Assembly: GCF_020622345.1 (NCBI RefSeq)
Contig: NZ_JACNMO010000004.1
Span: 62,001-126,000, forward strand
DNA: 64,000 bases
Reading direction: 5' to 3'
Source: Roseobacter weihaiensis
GTDB lineage: Bacteria > Pseudomonadota > Alphaproteobacteria > Rhodobacterales > Rhodobacteraceae
Part shown: one piece after another, positions 18,164 through 26,820 of the stretch
Layout: each line of letters begins with the position of its first letter
Numbering within the stretch: position 1 is the stretch's first letter
The notes under the pieces: generated by a model
The model's database searches: none
The model's input: only the letters and a program-made list of their open reading frames with translations
Told to the model about the DNA's origin: nothing
Translations under genes and position numbers: made by a program

Positions 18164-18906
18164 GCTGCCACTTTCGGGTTCTTGCCCAGGATGATCATCG
18201 ACAGGATATCATCTTCGGTGACGTCCTCAACCCGTTCGGCCCCGATCATTCGACCGTTTTTCATCACCGCCACACGGTCGCAAAGCTCCATCATCTCGCG
18301 CGTGTCATGGCTGATGAGAAAGATGCCAAGCCCCTGTTTCTTCAGCTCCTGAATAAGGTCCGCCACCATCGCTGTCTCATGCACTCCGAGGGCGGCGGTT
18401 GGCTCATCCATGATGAGAATCTTGGCGTTGAAATAGACCGCCCGCGCAATTGCAACGGACTGGCGCTGACCGCCTGAAAGGGCGGAGACCGGCTCCTTGA
18501 GCTTTTTGAAGTTGGGGTTCAGCCGGGCCATGATCTTGCGGGTCTCCGCCTCCATCCGGTCATCGTCGACAAAGCCCAGCGGCGTCGTCAGTTCGCGGCC
18601 CAGAAACAGGTTGGAGGCGGCATCCAGATTATCTGCGAGTGCCAGAGTCTGATAAATCGTCTCGATGTTGTAATCGCGCGCGTCGCGCGGTGAGGTGATC
18701 TGCGCCTTTTGGCCATCGATCCAGATCTCGCCGCTGTCCATCTTGTAAGCCCCCGAGAGGATCTTGATGAGGGTGGATTTGCCTGCACCATTGTGCCCCA
18801 GCAGCCCCACCACCTCGCCCGCCTCCAGCGAGATGCTCACGTCATCCACCGCCTGCACACCGCCAAATGCGATGGAGATGTTCTTCATCTCTACCAGAGG
18901 AGCCAT
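18160..18906 (-). CDS. xylG: Xylose ABC transporter ATP-binding protein (single-cassette)
   Basis: The 248-residue protein is one ABC cassette: Walker A GHNGAGKS (37-44), signature LSGGQRQ, Walker B ILIMDEPTAAL and switch histidine in ISHDTREM. The E. coli XylG has two fused cassettes; this one has one and would dimerise, as FrcA-type ATPases do in alphaproteobacteria. It overlaps xylB by 4 bases and directly abuts the permease stop. Assignment to xylose uptake comes from the operon. Confidence 0.9.
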   Translation of the reverse strand: MAPLVEMKNISIAFGGVQAVDDVSISLEAGEVVGLLGHNGAGKSTLIKILSGAYKMDSGEIWIDGQKAQITSPRDARDYNIETIYQTLALADNLDAASNLFLGRELTTPLGFVDDDRMEAETRKIMARLNPNFKKLKEPVSALSGGQRQSVAIARAVYFNAKILIMDEPTAALGVHETAMVADLIQELKKQGLGIFLISHDTREMMELCDRVAVMKNGRMIGAERVEDVTEDDILSMIILGKNPKVAA

Positions 18907-20199
18907 CTACTTGCCTCCCACACGTTTGCGGTACTGGATATCGATAAAGACCGCGACCACCAGAACAACCCCCACCACGATGTTCTGCAAGGGCGCATCG
19001 ACGCCGACCATGGCCATGCCCGATTGCAGGGATTGCATGATGAGCGCACCCAGGATTGCGCCGTAGATCGTACCGATGCCGCCTGACAGCGCCGTGCCGC
19101 CAATGACGGCGGCGGCGATGACGCGCAGCTCGTCCAGCGTGCCCAGGTCGTTGGAATGGTTGGCCAGCCGCGAGGAGGCCACCACGGCCGCAATGGCGCA
19201 TAGCACGCCCATCAGGGCAAAGATTTTCACCGTGAGCAGACGCGTGTTGATCCCCGAAAGGGCTGCCGCGTCCGGGTTGCCGCCGGTAGCAAAGATATAG
19301 CGGCCAAAGCGGGTCTTGCGGGCGATGACGGTCATGATCGCTGCAATCGCGATCAGCAGCAGCACGGAGATGGGCAGACCATAGACCGGGGTGCAGCCCT
19401 CGGCGATTTCGCAGCCGTATTTGGCCGGGTCACGCGCCACCACACGCTCCGGCACCTGGTAGCTTGTGAGGATGGCGATGAACCCGACGATGGCACTGGT
19501 CAGGATGCCAGCAAGCGCCACCTCGGCCCAGAGCGGTTTGACCGCAAAGCCATGCGAGGCCTTCGTGCGCCGGGCATTGAAGATCGCGAAGATGGTAAAG
19601 AGCACGGCCACAACGCCGACGATCCAGCTTGCGGTGCCGCCCAGCGTTCCGTTGATGCCGCCAAACATCATAAAGGTCTGATCCAGCGGTCCAATGGTCT
19701 GCCCGCCGGTCTGATACCAGCCGACGTTGCGCCAGATCAGAAAGCCGCCCAGCGTCACGATAAAGGCGGGGATGCCCTGGTAGCCCACCAACCATCCGTT
19801 CACCGCGCCGATAACGGCCCCCAGCGTGATGCCAACGGCAATGGTGATCCACGGGATCGCCCAATGGCCCAGCCCCAGCGTTTCGGGCAGGAACCGCACC
19901 TGTGTCATCGCCATCAAGGCAGAGCAGGCCGCCAGCACGGCCCCCACGGACAGGTCGATATGGCGTGTCACGATGATAAACACCATGCCGGTGGCCATGA
20001 TCGCAACGCTCACTGTCTGAATGGTCAGGTTAAAGATGTTCCGCGGCGTCAGAAAACGCCCGTCCGTCAGGATGTTGAAAACGAGGGCCACAAGAATGAA
20101 GGCCCCGATCATACCCAGCAGACGCGTGTCGAGTTCCAGCGTCTGAAAAAAGCTGCGCTTGGGGGATGAAGAGGGGGTGTCGGTGACGCTGTTGGACAT
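18907..20199 (-). CDS. xylH: Xylose ABC transporter permease
   Basis: The 430-residue protein has around ten hydrophobic segments in the BPD_transp_2 (ribose/xylose) permease pattern, including IMATGMVFIIVTRHIDLSVG near the N-terminus and LSGINTRLLTVKIFALMGV near the C-terminus. A longer hydrophilic stretch at about residues 210-275 (FNARRTKASHGF to YGCEIAEGCTPVY) is typical of XylH. It lies between the binding-protein gene and the ATPase gene, with a hairpin just ahead of it. Confidence 0.93.
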   Translation of the reverse strand: MSNSVTDTPSSSPKRSFFQTLELDTRLLGMIGAFILVALVFNILTDGRFLTPRNIFNLTIQTVSVAIMATGMVFIIVTRHIDLSVGAVLAACSALMAMTQVRFLPETLGLGHWAIPWITIAVGITLGAVIGAVNGWLVGYQGIPAFIVTLGGFLIWRNVGWYQTGGQTIGPLDQTFMMFGGINGTLGGTASWIVGVVAVLFTIFAIFNARRTKASHGFAVKPLWAEVALAGILTSAIVGFIAILTSYQVPERVVARDPAKYGCEIAEGCTPVYGLPISVLLLIAIAAIMTVIARKTRFGRYIFATGGNPDAAALSGINTRLLTVKIFALMGVLCAIAAVVASSRLANHSNDLGTLDELRVIAAAVIGGTALSGGIGTIYGAILGALIMQSLQSGMAMVGVDAPLQNIVVGVVLVVAVFIDIQYRKRVGGK

Positions 20200-20215
20200 T
20201 GTGAGGCTCCCGCTG

Positions 20216-20237
20216 GCGCTTGCGGTGTCGCAAGCGC
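20216..20237 (-). other. Perfect stem-loop just upstream of xylH
   Basis: GCGCTTGCG and CGCAAGCGC form a perfect 9-bp stem around GTGT, 16 bases before the xylH start. It may tune translation or protect the downstream mRNA. Confidence 0.5.
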
Positions 20238-20273
20238 TGCCTGAGGATAATCGATTTTTGGAGAATTGCGAGG

Positions 20274-20312
20274 GAGCGCGGCTCGTTTGCCCGTGGCAGT
20301 CGGGCCGCGCTC
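20274..20312 (-). other. Stem-loop after xylF stop
   Basis: GAGCGCGGC and GCCGCGCTC form a 9-bp stem with an inner GCCCG/CGGGC pairing, 9 bases after the xylF stop. No U run follows. Its place between a binding-protein gene and its permease gene suggests the common role of stabilising the binding-protein message. Confidence 0.5.
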
Positions 20313-20321
20313 AGGGAGGGA

Positions 20322-21356
20322 TCAGTTACAGGGGGCAGGGCCGTCCGTCACCCCTTGGCACAGCGCTTCCTGGGTGATCCAGCCTGCGTCCACCACTGCT
20401 GACAGGTTGTCTGCTGTCACCGGTACGGGGGCCAGAAACAGCGCTGTCATCTCGGTGCCGCCCGGCGACGTCCACGATGTGCTGCCCTCCACGGCCGTCA
20501 TGTCCCCGTCGCTGCCCGCGAGGGCCACGGCTATCTCGCCTGCCGCCTTGCCCAACGCGCGCGCGTCTTTCCAAACCGACACAGTCTGCGTGCCAAGGGC
20601 GACCCGGTTCAGCGCCGCATGATCGCCATCCTGACCGGAGACCGGGATGCCTTCCATGCCCTGTGCCGTCAGCGCGGCGACAACACCACCCGCAGTCCCG
20701 TCGTTGGAGGCGACAACCGCATCGACGCCATTGTCATTGGCGGTCAGGATCTGTTCCATGTTGCGTTGGGCGTTGGCGGGCAGCCATCCATCCGTGTAGG
20801 CTTCATCGACAATTGTGATATCGCCCGCATCAATGGCCGCCTGCAACACCTCTTGCTGACCGCCGCGCAGGAAATCCGCGTTGGGATCCGTGGGCGAGCC
20901 CTTGATCATCACGTAGCGGCCGGAGGGTTGGGCCTCCAGCACGGCCCGCGCCTGCATGCGCCCGACCTCGACATTGTCGAACGTCAGATAAAATGCCCGG
21001 CTGTCTTCGATCAGGCGGTCATAGCCGACCACCGGAATGCCTTCGGCGGCTGCTGCATCAACAGCCGGGCCGATGGCTGCGCTGTCCTGCGCCAGAATGA
21101 TGAGCGCATCCACGCCCTGTGCAATCAGGCTCTCCACATCCGAGAGCTGCTTGGCCGAAGAGGACTGCGCATCCGCCGAGATATAAGTGGCCCCGGCCGC
21201 CTCGAGAGCGGATTTGATCGCCGCTTCATCGGTTTTCCAGCGCTCTTCCTGAAAGTTGGACCAGCTCACGCCAACCGTGACGCCATCTCCCTCCGCGACT
21301 GCTGCCGTGCCAAAAGACGCGAGGCTGACCGCCGCCGCCATTACCAGTTTTTTCAT
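20322..21356 (-). CDS. xylF: Xylose ABC transporter periplasmic binding protein
   Basis: The 344-residue protein starts with a signal peptide (MKKLVMAAAVSLASFGTAAVA) and continues as a type I sugar-binding protein. Family stretches include VGVSWSNFQEERWKTDE, the hinge region VDALIILAQDSAAIGPAVD, YDRLIEDS and VVASNDGTAGGVVAAL, which match XylF. The chosen ATG has an AGGGAGGAAA site; the longer open frame upstream has no signal peptide at its start. It is the first gene of the xyl operon, divergent from the ROK regulator. Confidence 0.95.
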   Translation of the reverse strand: MKKLVMAAAVSLASFGTAAVAEGDGVTVGVSWSNFQEERWKTDEAAIKSALEAAGATYISADAQSSSAKQLSDVESLIAQGVDALIILAQDSAAIGPAVDAAAAEGIPVVGYDRLIEDSRAFYLTFDNVEVGRMQARAVLEAQPSGRYVMIKGSPTDPNADFLRGGQQEVLQAAIDAGDITIVDEAYTDGWLPANAQRNMEQILTANDNGVDAVVASNDGTAGGVVAALTAQGMEGIPVSGQDGDHAALNRVALGTQTVSVWKDARALGKAAGEIAVALAGSDGDMTAVEGSTSWTSPGGTEMTALFLAPVPVTADNLSAVVDAGWITQEALCQGVTDGPAPCN

Positions 21357-21556
21357 GTTTTCCTCCCTGTGATGCCCATCCCGTCCGACGACATGGGCCG
21401 AGTCGTTTTCAACCCGTTTCCGCAGTCTTGCTGAATTAAATTTAGGTGTCAAAATAAAAAATACCTCAAATAGGCGATATGTCGAAAAACCCATACGATA
21501 CCCACTTGTTTTAAGTTGATTTGACGGTACGCTGTAATGTGGAGGGGGTTTTTATT
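21357..21556. promoter_or_regulatory. Divergent promoter region of the xyl operon and ROK regulator
   Basis: The 200-bp gap is much richer in A/T than its surroundings. On the minus strand a TTGACA-like -35 lies at 21447-21452 (TGTCAA on plus). An imperfect AGGTGT/ATACCT inverted pair frames the A/T run at 21445-21466 and could be the ROK regulator site. No strong -10 was found. Confidence 0.4.
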
Positions 21557-22825
21557 TTGAACGAAAAAATAATTTTAAGCCGCGCGCTCACAACGCCGCG
21601 GGACGGCTGTGGGCCTTTGTTGCAGGGGAGCGGGGAGAACGCATTTTCCCTGCGGCAACAAGTCTTTGAGTATGTGCGCGCGCACGGGCAGGCGGCGCGG
21701 GCGGATATCACGACGGCTCTTGGCATCAGCCCGGGATCGGCCACAACCCTCACGGCTGATCTGATCACCAGCGGCTTTTTGCGTGAATTCGAGGGGCGCG
21801 CGCGCGAAACCGGGCGCGGGCGCCCCAAGGTCGGGCTCGAAGTTGTGCCGAATGCGGCCTATGTGATCGGCATCAAGCTGGCCTTCAACCGCCATACGGC
21901 CGTGCTTGCGGATTTTGCGGGCAAGGTCATTGCGGATGCTTCTTTCCCCTCTGGCGATACGCGCAGGCCGATGGCGCAACTGTTGCAGGAAACGCAAAAC
22001 CTCGTGGACCGGCTGCTCAAGGAGAGCGGCATATCACCATCGGACATCAAGGCGATGGGGATCGGCATGCCCGGCATCATCGATCACTCAACCGGTACGG
22101 TGGCGTGGTCCTCCTTGCTGGAGGTCCGCAACGAAGACCTGACGGCCGCCTTTTCTGAACGCTTTGGCATGCCACTGTTGTTGGACAATGACGCCAATAT
22201 GCTGACCCTCGCGGAGCTTTGGTTTGGCGAAGGTCGTGCAATGTCGGATTTTGCGGTTGTGACCGTGGAAAGCGGGGTGGGCATGGGGCTGGTGCTGCGC
22301 AATCAGCTTTACCGCGGGGCCCATGGCATGGGGCTGGAGCTGGGGCATACCAAGGTGCAACTGGACGGCGCACTTTGCCAATGCGGGCAACGGGGCTGTC
22401 TGGAGGCCTATGTGGCGGATTACGCGCTGATCCGCGAGGCCGCCACGGCGCTTGGCCATAGTTTCGATACCAGCAAAAACCCCGAAGATGTCCTGGCAAC
22501 CCTCTTCGAGCGGGCAAAATCCGGTCATACTGCGGCTGAGACGATCTTTCGCCGGGCTGGGAAATATCTGTCACTTGGTCTGTCGAATGTTGTGCAACTC
22601 TTTGATCCCGAGCTGATTATCCTGTCGGGCGAGCGCATGCAGAATGATTATTTCTACGCCGAGGAGGTGCTCGACACGATGGAGAAACTGACCCTCAACG
22701 AGGGGCGGCAATCCTGCCGGGTTGCGGTCAATGCCTGGGACGATCTGGTCTGGGCGCGCGGCGCGTCTGCCTTGGCCTTGTCCTCGGTGACGGCCACGTT
22801 GATTGATGAGATGCGCGCGGCATGA
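21557..22825 (+). CDS. ROK-family transcriptional regulator, probable xylose repressor
   Basis: The 422-residue protein has an N-terminal winged helix (about 30-90: LRQQVFEYVRAHGQAARADI, SPGSATTLTADLI) and a ROK sugar-kinase-like domain. That domain has the phosphate-binding-type GIGMPGIID and the zinc motif CQCGQRGCLEAY. I place the start at TTG 21557 because GGAGGGGG lies 8 bases before it; TTG 21521 and GTG 21539 are alternatives without a site. It is divergent from xylF and so most likely an XylR-type repressor relieved by xylose. Its stop overlaps the next gene (ATGA), so the FG-GAP protein is made from the same message. Confidence 0.9.
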   Translation: MNEKIILSRALTTPRDGCGPLLQGSGENAFSLRQQVFEYVRAHGQAARADITTALGISPGSATTLTADLITSGFLREFEGRARETGRGRPKVGLEVVPNAAYVIGIKLAFNRHTAVLADFAGKVIADASFPSGDTRRPMAQLLQETQNLVDRLLKESGISPSDIKAMGIGMPGIIDHSTGTVAWSSLLEVRNEDLTAAFSERFGMPLLLDNDANMLTLAELWFGEGRAMSDFAVVTVESGVGMGLVLRNQLYRGAHGMGLELGHTKVQLDGALCQCGQRGCLEAYVADYALIREAATALGHSFDTSKNPEDVLATLFERAKSGHTAAETIFRRAGKYLSLGLSNVVQLFDPELIILSGERMQNDYFYAEEVLDTMEKLTLNEGRQSCRVAVNAWDDLVWARGASALALSSVTATLIDEMRAA

Positions 22826-24306
22826 GATTGCTGTGCCTCCTGACCTGTCTGGTGGCGCAGCAGGGCAGCGCCGAGGTGCTGTTTGAAGACCGCTCGGCCG
22901 CGCTGCCACCTCATACCTATGAGGGAGGCTGGGAGCATTTTGTCGGTGGCGGTCTGGCCGTGTTCGACTGCAATGGGGACGGGCTTGCGGATATCTTTGC
23001 CGCCGGAGGCGAAAACCCGGCCAAGCTGATCGTCAACAAGGGGGCATTCCGGTTTGAAACCGCCGATCTGCCGGCCTTGACGCATGTCACGGGTGCCTAT
23101 CCGCTGGACATTGATGCGGATGGGATCAAGGATCTCTTTGTGCTGCGCGTCGGCGCGAATGTGGTACTGCGCGGGCACCCCTCCTGCCGTTTCGAGCGGG
23201 CAGATGATCTGTGGGGCGTGCCCGGAGATACGGCCTGGAGCACCGCTTTCACCGCCTGGTGGGAGGACGAAACGACCAAACCGGTGCTGGCCGTGGGCAA
23301 TTACGTGGATCGCAGCGCCCCCGATGGTCCGTTCGAGGCCTGTGACGATCATCGCATCCTTTTTCCAAAGACCGATGGCTATGATGCCATGACGCTGGCA
23401 CCGGGGTTTTGCGCGCTGTCGATCCTCGCGGCCCGTGACGCACGCGGAAAGATGGCCCTGCGTCTGTCGAACGACCGGCACTACTACGTCCGGGGCGGGC
23501 AGGAGCAGATGTGGGATATCGCGGAGCGTCGTTTTCTGACCGAAGCGGATGGCTGGGAAACGGTGGCCTTGTGGGGCATGGGGATTGCCAGCCGCGATCT
23601 GACCGGGGACGGTTTGGACGAGGTGATGCTCACCTCGATGGGCGATCAACTGATGCAGATTGCCCAAGGCGACGGCCGGTACAAAGCCGCCCCGTTTGAG
23701 ATCGGCACTTACGCGCAGCGCCCGCATGTGGGCGATGACGGGCGTCCCTCCACCGGGTGGCACGCCGAGTTTGGCGATGTGAACAACGACGGGCTGGCCG
23801 ATCTGTTCATTGCCAAGGGAAACGTGGATCAGATGCCGGGCATGGCGACGCGCGACCCGAACAATCTGCTGGTGCAAACGCCGGAGGGTCGCTTTGAGGA
23901 GGTCTCGGTGCGGGCCGGGGTCGCGTCGATGCAGCGATCCCGTGGCGCGGCGCTGGTTGATTTTGACGGCGACGGGCGGCTGGACCTGATCGTTTCGAAC
24001 CGTCGCGCGCCGCTGGAGCTCTATCGCAATGTCTCGCCCGAGGTCGGGAACTGGCTGCGCATTGAGCTGCGACAGGCCAACGCAAACCGCGATGCCATTG
24101 GCGCGCGGATCACGGTTGAAACGGGGCAGGCCACGCAATCCGTGCAGCAGGTGGTCGGCGGCGGACATGCTGGCGGCCAGTTGTTGCCGCGTCACTTTGG
24201 GGTGGGGGAGGCGCAGGACGCGACCATCATCGTTGATTGGCCCGATGGCACGCAAACCCGCACATCCGCGCGCGCAGGCGGCACCCATCTGATTGAAAAA
24301 CCTTAA
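22822..24306 (+). CDS. Exported CRTAC1-family protein (FG-GAP/VCBS repeats with ASPIC/UnbV domain)
   Basis: The 494-residue protein has a short signal peptide (MRLLCLLTCLVAQQGSA). Repeated calcium-type beta-propeller loops follow (DCNGDGLADIF, DIDADGIKDLF, DLTGDGLDEVM, DVNNDGLADLF, DFDGDGRLDLI), and then a C-terminal ASPIC/UnbV region (NWLRIELRQANANRDAIGAR, GQLLPRHFGVGEAQ). It overlaps the ROK regulator stop by 4 bases. Its stop codon shares the palindrome TTAA with the stop of the converging di-heme peroxidase gene. CRTAC1 proteins are often found with cytochrome c peroxidase genes; the biochemical role is unknown. Likely periplasmic or secreted. Confidence 0.85.
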   Translation: MRLLCLLTCLVAQQGSAEVLFEDRSAALPPHTYEGGWEHFVGGGLAVFDCNGDGLADIFAAGGENPAKLIVNKGAFRFETADLPALTHVTGAYPLDIDADGIKDLFVLRVGANVVLRGHPSCRFERADDLWGVPGDTAWSTAFTAWWEDETTKPVLAVGNYVDRSAPDGPFEACDDHRILFPKTDGYDAMTLAPGFCALSILAARDARGKMALRLSNDRHYYVRGGQEQMWDIAERRFLTEADGWETVALWGMGIASRDLTGDGLDEVMLTSMGDQLMQIAQGDGRYKAAPFEIGTYAQRPHVGDDGRPSTGWHAEFGDVNNDGLADLFIAKGNVDQMPGMATRDPNNLLVQTPEGRFEEVSVRAGVASMQRSRGAALVDFDGDGRLDLIVSNRRAPLELYRNVSPEVGNWLRIELRQANANRDAIGARITVETGQATQSVQQVVGGGHAGGQLLPRHFGVGEAQDATIIVDWPDGTQTRTSARAGGTHLIEKP

Positions 24307-25625
24307 GGCACGGCCAGGCCGCTGGGCACCGTTTCGGGGATGCCAAGACGGCCTGCAAGGCTCGCCTCATCCGTAAGCGTGCCCAGAAACGCCACCAGCG
24401 CCGCGATGTCATCCGGGCTAAGGGCAACGGGAGGCACCCCGACGGTTGCGGCAATGTCCTGCAGGGCCTCGGGGGTCTGCAGGATCGCGAAATCATCAGG
24501 CACCGCGCCCGACAAAAGCGCCTGCGCCGGATCATAGTTTTGCAGCTCCGCGACCGGGTCTGCGTGGTGGGCGATGAAACCGGCGAGCGTTCGATGCGCC
24601 CCCGCGTGCCCATAAGGTCCGGTGACGGCGACATTGCGCAGGGATGGCGTGCGAAAGGCGTAGGCGTCCTCCGCCCGGCCCGTCACCCGGAACCGACCAT
24701 CGTCGCGCTGGTGATCCTCAAAGGTGGCGGATTTGCCCGGCCCGATCTGGGGCGTCCCCATGGCGTGAAACCCGTGATCCGTCAGAAACTGGCCTGCATG
24801 GCAGGTGGCACACCCGGCGCTGCCATAGAAAAGCGCCAACCCTTCGAGAGCCGCGCCTTCAAACGTGACCTCTCCGCGCAGCAGCGCATCGAAAGGTGCG
24901 GTATCGGAGCGCCACTCAAAGGCGATGAAGGCCGCAATTGCGTTTGAGATATCCGTAAAGGCGATATCGGAGGGGGTGTCGATATGCGGATAGAGGGCTT
25001 GAAACTGTGCGGCATAGTCCGGGATCTGGGCCACCCGCTGAGAAAGCAGATCCCAGGCGCCCCCGGGGCCCGTGATGCGCCCCTGACGCACCGCCTGACC
25101 GATCTCGTTTTCGTTGTAGCTTCCGGCCATCTCGTCGCGGCTGAGCACCGGGAACATCGTCTGCGCGGAGAGCACCGAGGCAAACCCTTGCATCATATCG
25201 GCATCGAGCGGCGAGCGGAGGCCGCCGGGGGAGGCCGCATCAGCCTCCAGCCTGCCATCATGGAACATCACGGTGAAGTCCCGGGCCCCCAGATTGAAGA
25301 GGGCAGGCGAATTGCGGGGGATGCGCTGTTCCGGCGGATCGTCAGGGTCCGCCCGCCGCGCCGGGCCTAGCCCGATCCCGCCATCGCCGATGGAAAGAGA
25401 GACGCCATCCGACGTGCCAAAACGCGGGTGGTGACAGGTTGCACAGGCCACGGTCTTGTTGCCCGACAGGATCGGGTCGTAAAACAAGGCCTGCCCCAGC
25501 ATGGCCTCTGCCGGATTGACGGGCAGGTAGTCCGCGTCAGAGAGCGGCGGTGGCAACTCCTGCGCCAGAGCGGCCAGCGGCACGAAAAGCCCGGTCACCA
25601 GGCCTGAAAGCCACGTCTTTGTCAT
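24303..25625 (-). CDS. Di-heme cytochrome c peroxidase / MauG-family protein
   Basis: The 440-residue exported protein (signal peptide to about residue 21, LAALAQ) has two haem c sites, C61-A-T-C-H65 and C272-A-T-C-H276. The C-terminal FRTPSLRNVAVTGPYGHAG is typical of the family. It is longer than the two IdrP-type proteins in the window and has a distinct insert between the haem domains, so it belongs to another subfamily. It has a strong AGGAGG site and starts 69 bp after the Gfo/Idh/MocA gene, so it could be the last gene of that long operon or have its own promoter. It converges on the CRTAC1 gene with overlapping stops. Confidence 0.85.
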   Translation of the reverse strand: MTKTWLSGLVTGLFVPLAALAQELPPPLSDADYLPVNPAEAMLGQALFYDPILSGNKTVACATCHHPRFGTSDGVSLSIGDGGIGLGPARRADPDDPPEQRIPRNSPALFNLGARDFTVMFHDGRLEADAASPGGLRSPLDADMMQGFASVLSAQTMFPVLSRDEMAGSYNENEIGQAVRQGRITGPGGAWDLLSQRVAQIPDYAAQFQALYPHIDTPSDIAFTDISNAIAAFIAFEWRSDTAPFDALLRGEVTFEGAALEGLALFYGSAGCATCHAGQFLTDHGFHAMGTPQIGPGKSATFEDHQRDDGRFRVTGRAEDAYAFRTPSLRNVAVTGPYGHAGAHRTLAGFIAHHADPVAELQNYDPAQALLSGAVPDDFAILQTPEALQDIAATVGVPPVALSPDDIAALVAFLGTLTDEASLAGRLGIPETVPSGLAVP

Positions 25626-25694
25626 CTGGTCAAATACCTCCTGGCTCCATTTTGCACGGCTGTTATACGGGTTGCAAAGGGCGACGTTGCCGGG

Positions 25695-26819
25695 CTACAG
25701 CTTGACCCAGGCCGCGTTGCGGGCAGAGGACCGGACACAGGCGTCGATGAACTCCATCCCGCGTAACCCATCAAGGATCGTGGGATAGAGCACGTCGGCC
25801 CCGGGCGCGCGCCCGTCGCGACGCGCCTCGATGGCATCGGCAGCCTCTGCATAGATATTGGCAAAGCCCTCCAGATAGCCTTCGGGGTGGCCGGGCGGTA
25901 CACGGCTCATCCGCGCGGCGGCCTCGCCTGCGCCTGCGCCATTGCGGGTGATGAGCCGCTTGGGGGCCCCCAGCGGGGTGTGCCACAGATAATTCGGGTC
26001 TTCCTGCGCCCATTCCAGCCCCCCCTTGTCGCCATAGACGCGAATGCGCAGGGCGTTTTCATTGCCGGGGGCCACCTGGCTGCACCAGAGCATGCCCTTG
26101 GCGCCGCCCTCGAAGCGCAGCATCACATGGCCGTTGTCATCCACCCGCCGCCCCTGCACGAAGGCGTCAAGATCGGCGGCGAGGCTTTCCACCTCCAGCC
26201 CGGTGATGAACCGCGCCAGATTATGGGCGTGGGTGCCGATGTCCCCCGTCGATCCCCCTGCGCCTGAGCGTTCGGGGTCGGTGCGCCATGCGGCCTGCTT
26301 GAAATCCTGCGCCTCGGTCAGCCAGTCCTGCGGGTACTCCACCTGAACCACGCGGATCTTGCCGATCTCTCCATCGGCCACCATCTCGCGCGCCTGTCGA
26401 ACCATCGGATAGCCGGTGTAGTTATGGGTCAGGATGAACAGCGCGTCGGCGCTTTCGGCGGCCTTCACCAGCTTTTTTGCATCCGCGAGCGTGGAGGTCA
26501 GCGGCTTGTCGCAGATGACATGAATGCCGCGTTTGATAAATTCGCGCGCCACCGGGTAGTGCATATGATTGGGCGTCACGATGGAGACCGCTTCGATCCC
26601 GTTTTTCAGGCGCGCCTCGCGGATCGCCATCTGTTTGAAGTCATCATAGATGCGGGGCAGCCCCAAAGCCGCGCCCGAAGCCTGCGCCCGTTCCGGGGTT
26701 GAGGACAAGGCGCCCGCAAGCAGCTCATAGCGGTCGTCAAGGCGTGCGGCGATGCGGTGCACCCCGCCGATGAAAGCCTCATTGCCGCCGCCGACCATTC
26801 CCAATCTGATCCGCGCCAT
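25695..26819 (-). CDS. Gfo/Idh/MocA-family NAD(P)-dependent oxidoreductase
   Basis: The 374-residue protein starts with the Rossmann motif LGMVGGGNEAFIGGVH. It carries the family's catalytic-lysine segment CDKPLTSTLADAKKLV and the GGSTGDIGTHAHNLARF region with its conserved histidine. The ATG at 26819 follows the isomerase stop by one base, so the pair is coupled; a longer open frame overlaps that gene and was rejected. Such enzymes oxidise or reduce sugars and cyclitols. In this operon it may act on the sugar or polyol imported by the ABC system upstream; the substrate is unknown. Confidence 0.9.
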   Translation of the reverse strand: MARIRLGMVGGGNEAFIGGVHRIAARLDDRYELLAGALSSTPERAQASGAALGLPRIYDDFKQMAIREARLKNGIEAVSIVTPNHMHYPVAREFIKRGIHVICDKPLTSTLADAKKLVKAAESADALFILTHNYTGYPMVRQAREMVADGEIGKIRVVQVEYPQDWLTEAQDFKQAAWRTDPERSGAGGSTGDIGTHAHNLARFITGLEVESLAADLDAFVQGRRVDDNGHVMLRFEGGAKGMLWCSQVAPGNENALRIRVYGDKGGLEWAQEDPNYLWHTPLGAPKRLITRNGAGAGEAAARMSRVPPGHPEGYLEGFANIYAEAADAIEARRDGRAPGADVLYPTILDGLRGMEFIDACVRSSARNAAWVKL

Positions 26820-26820
26820 C

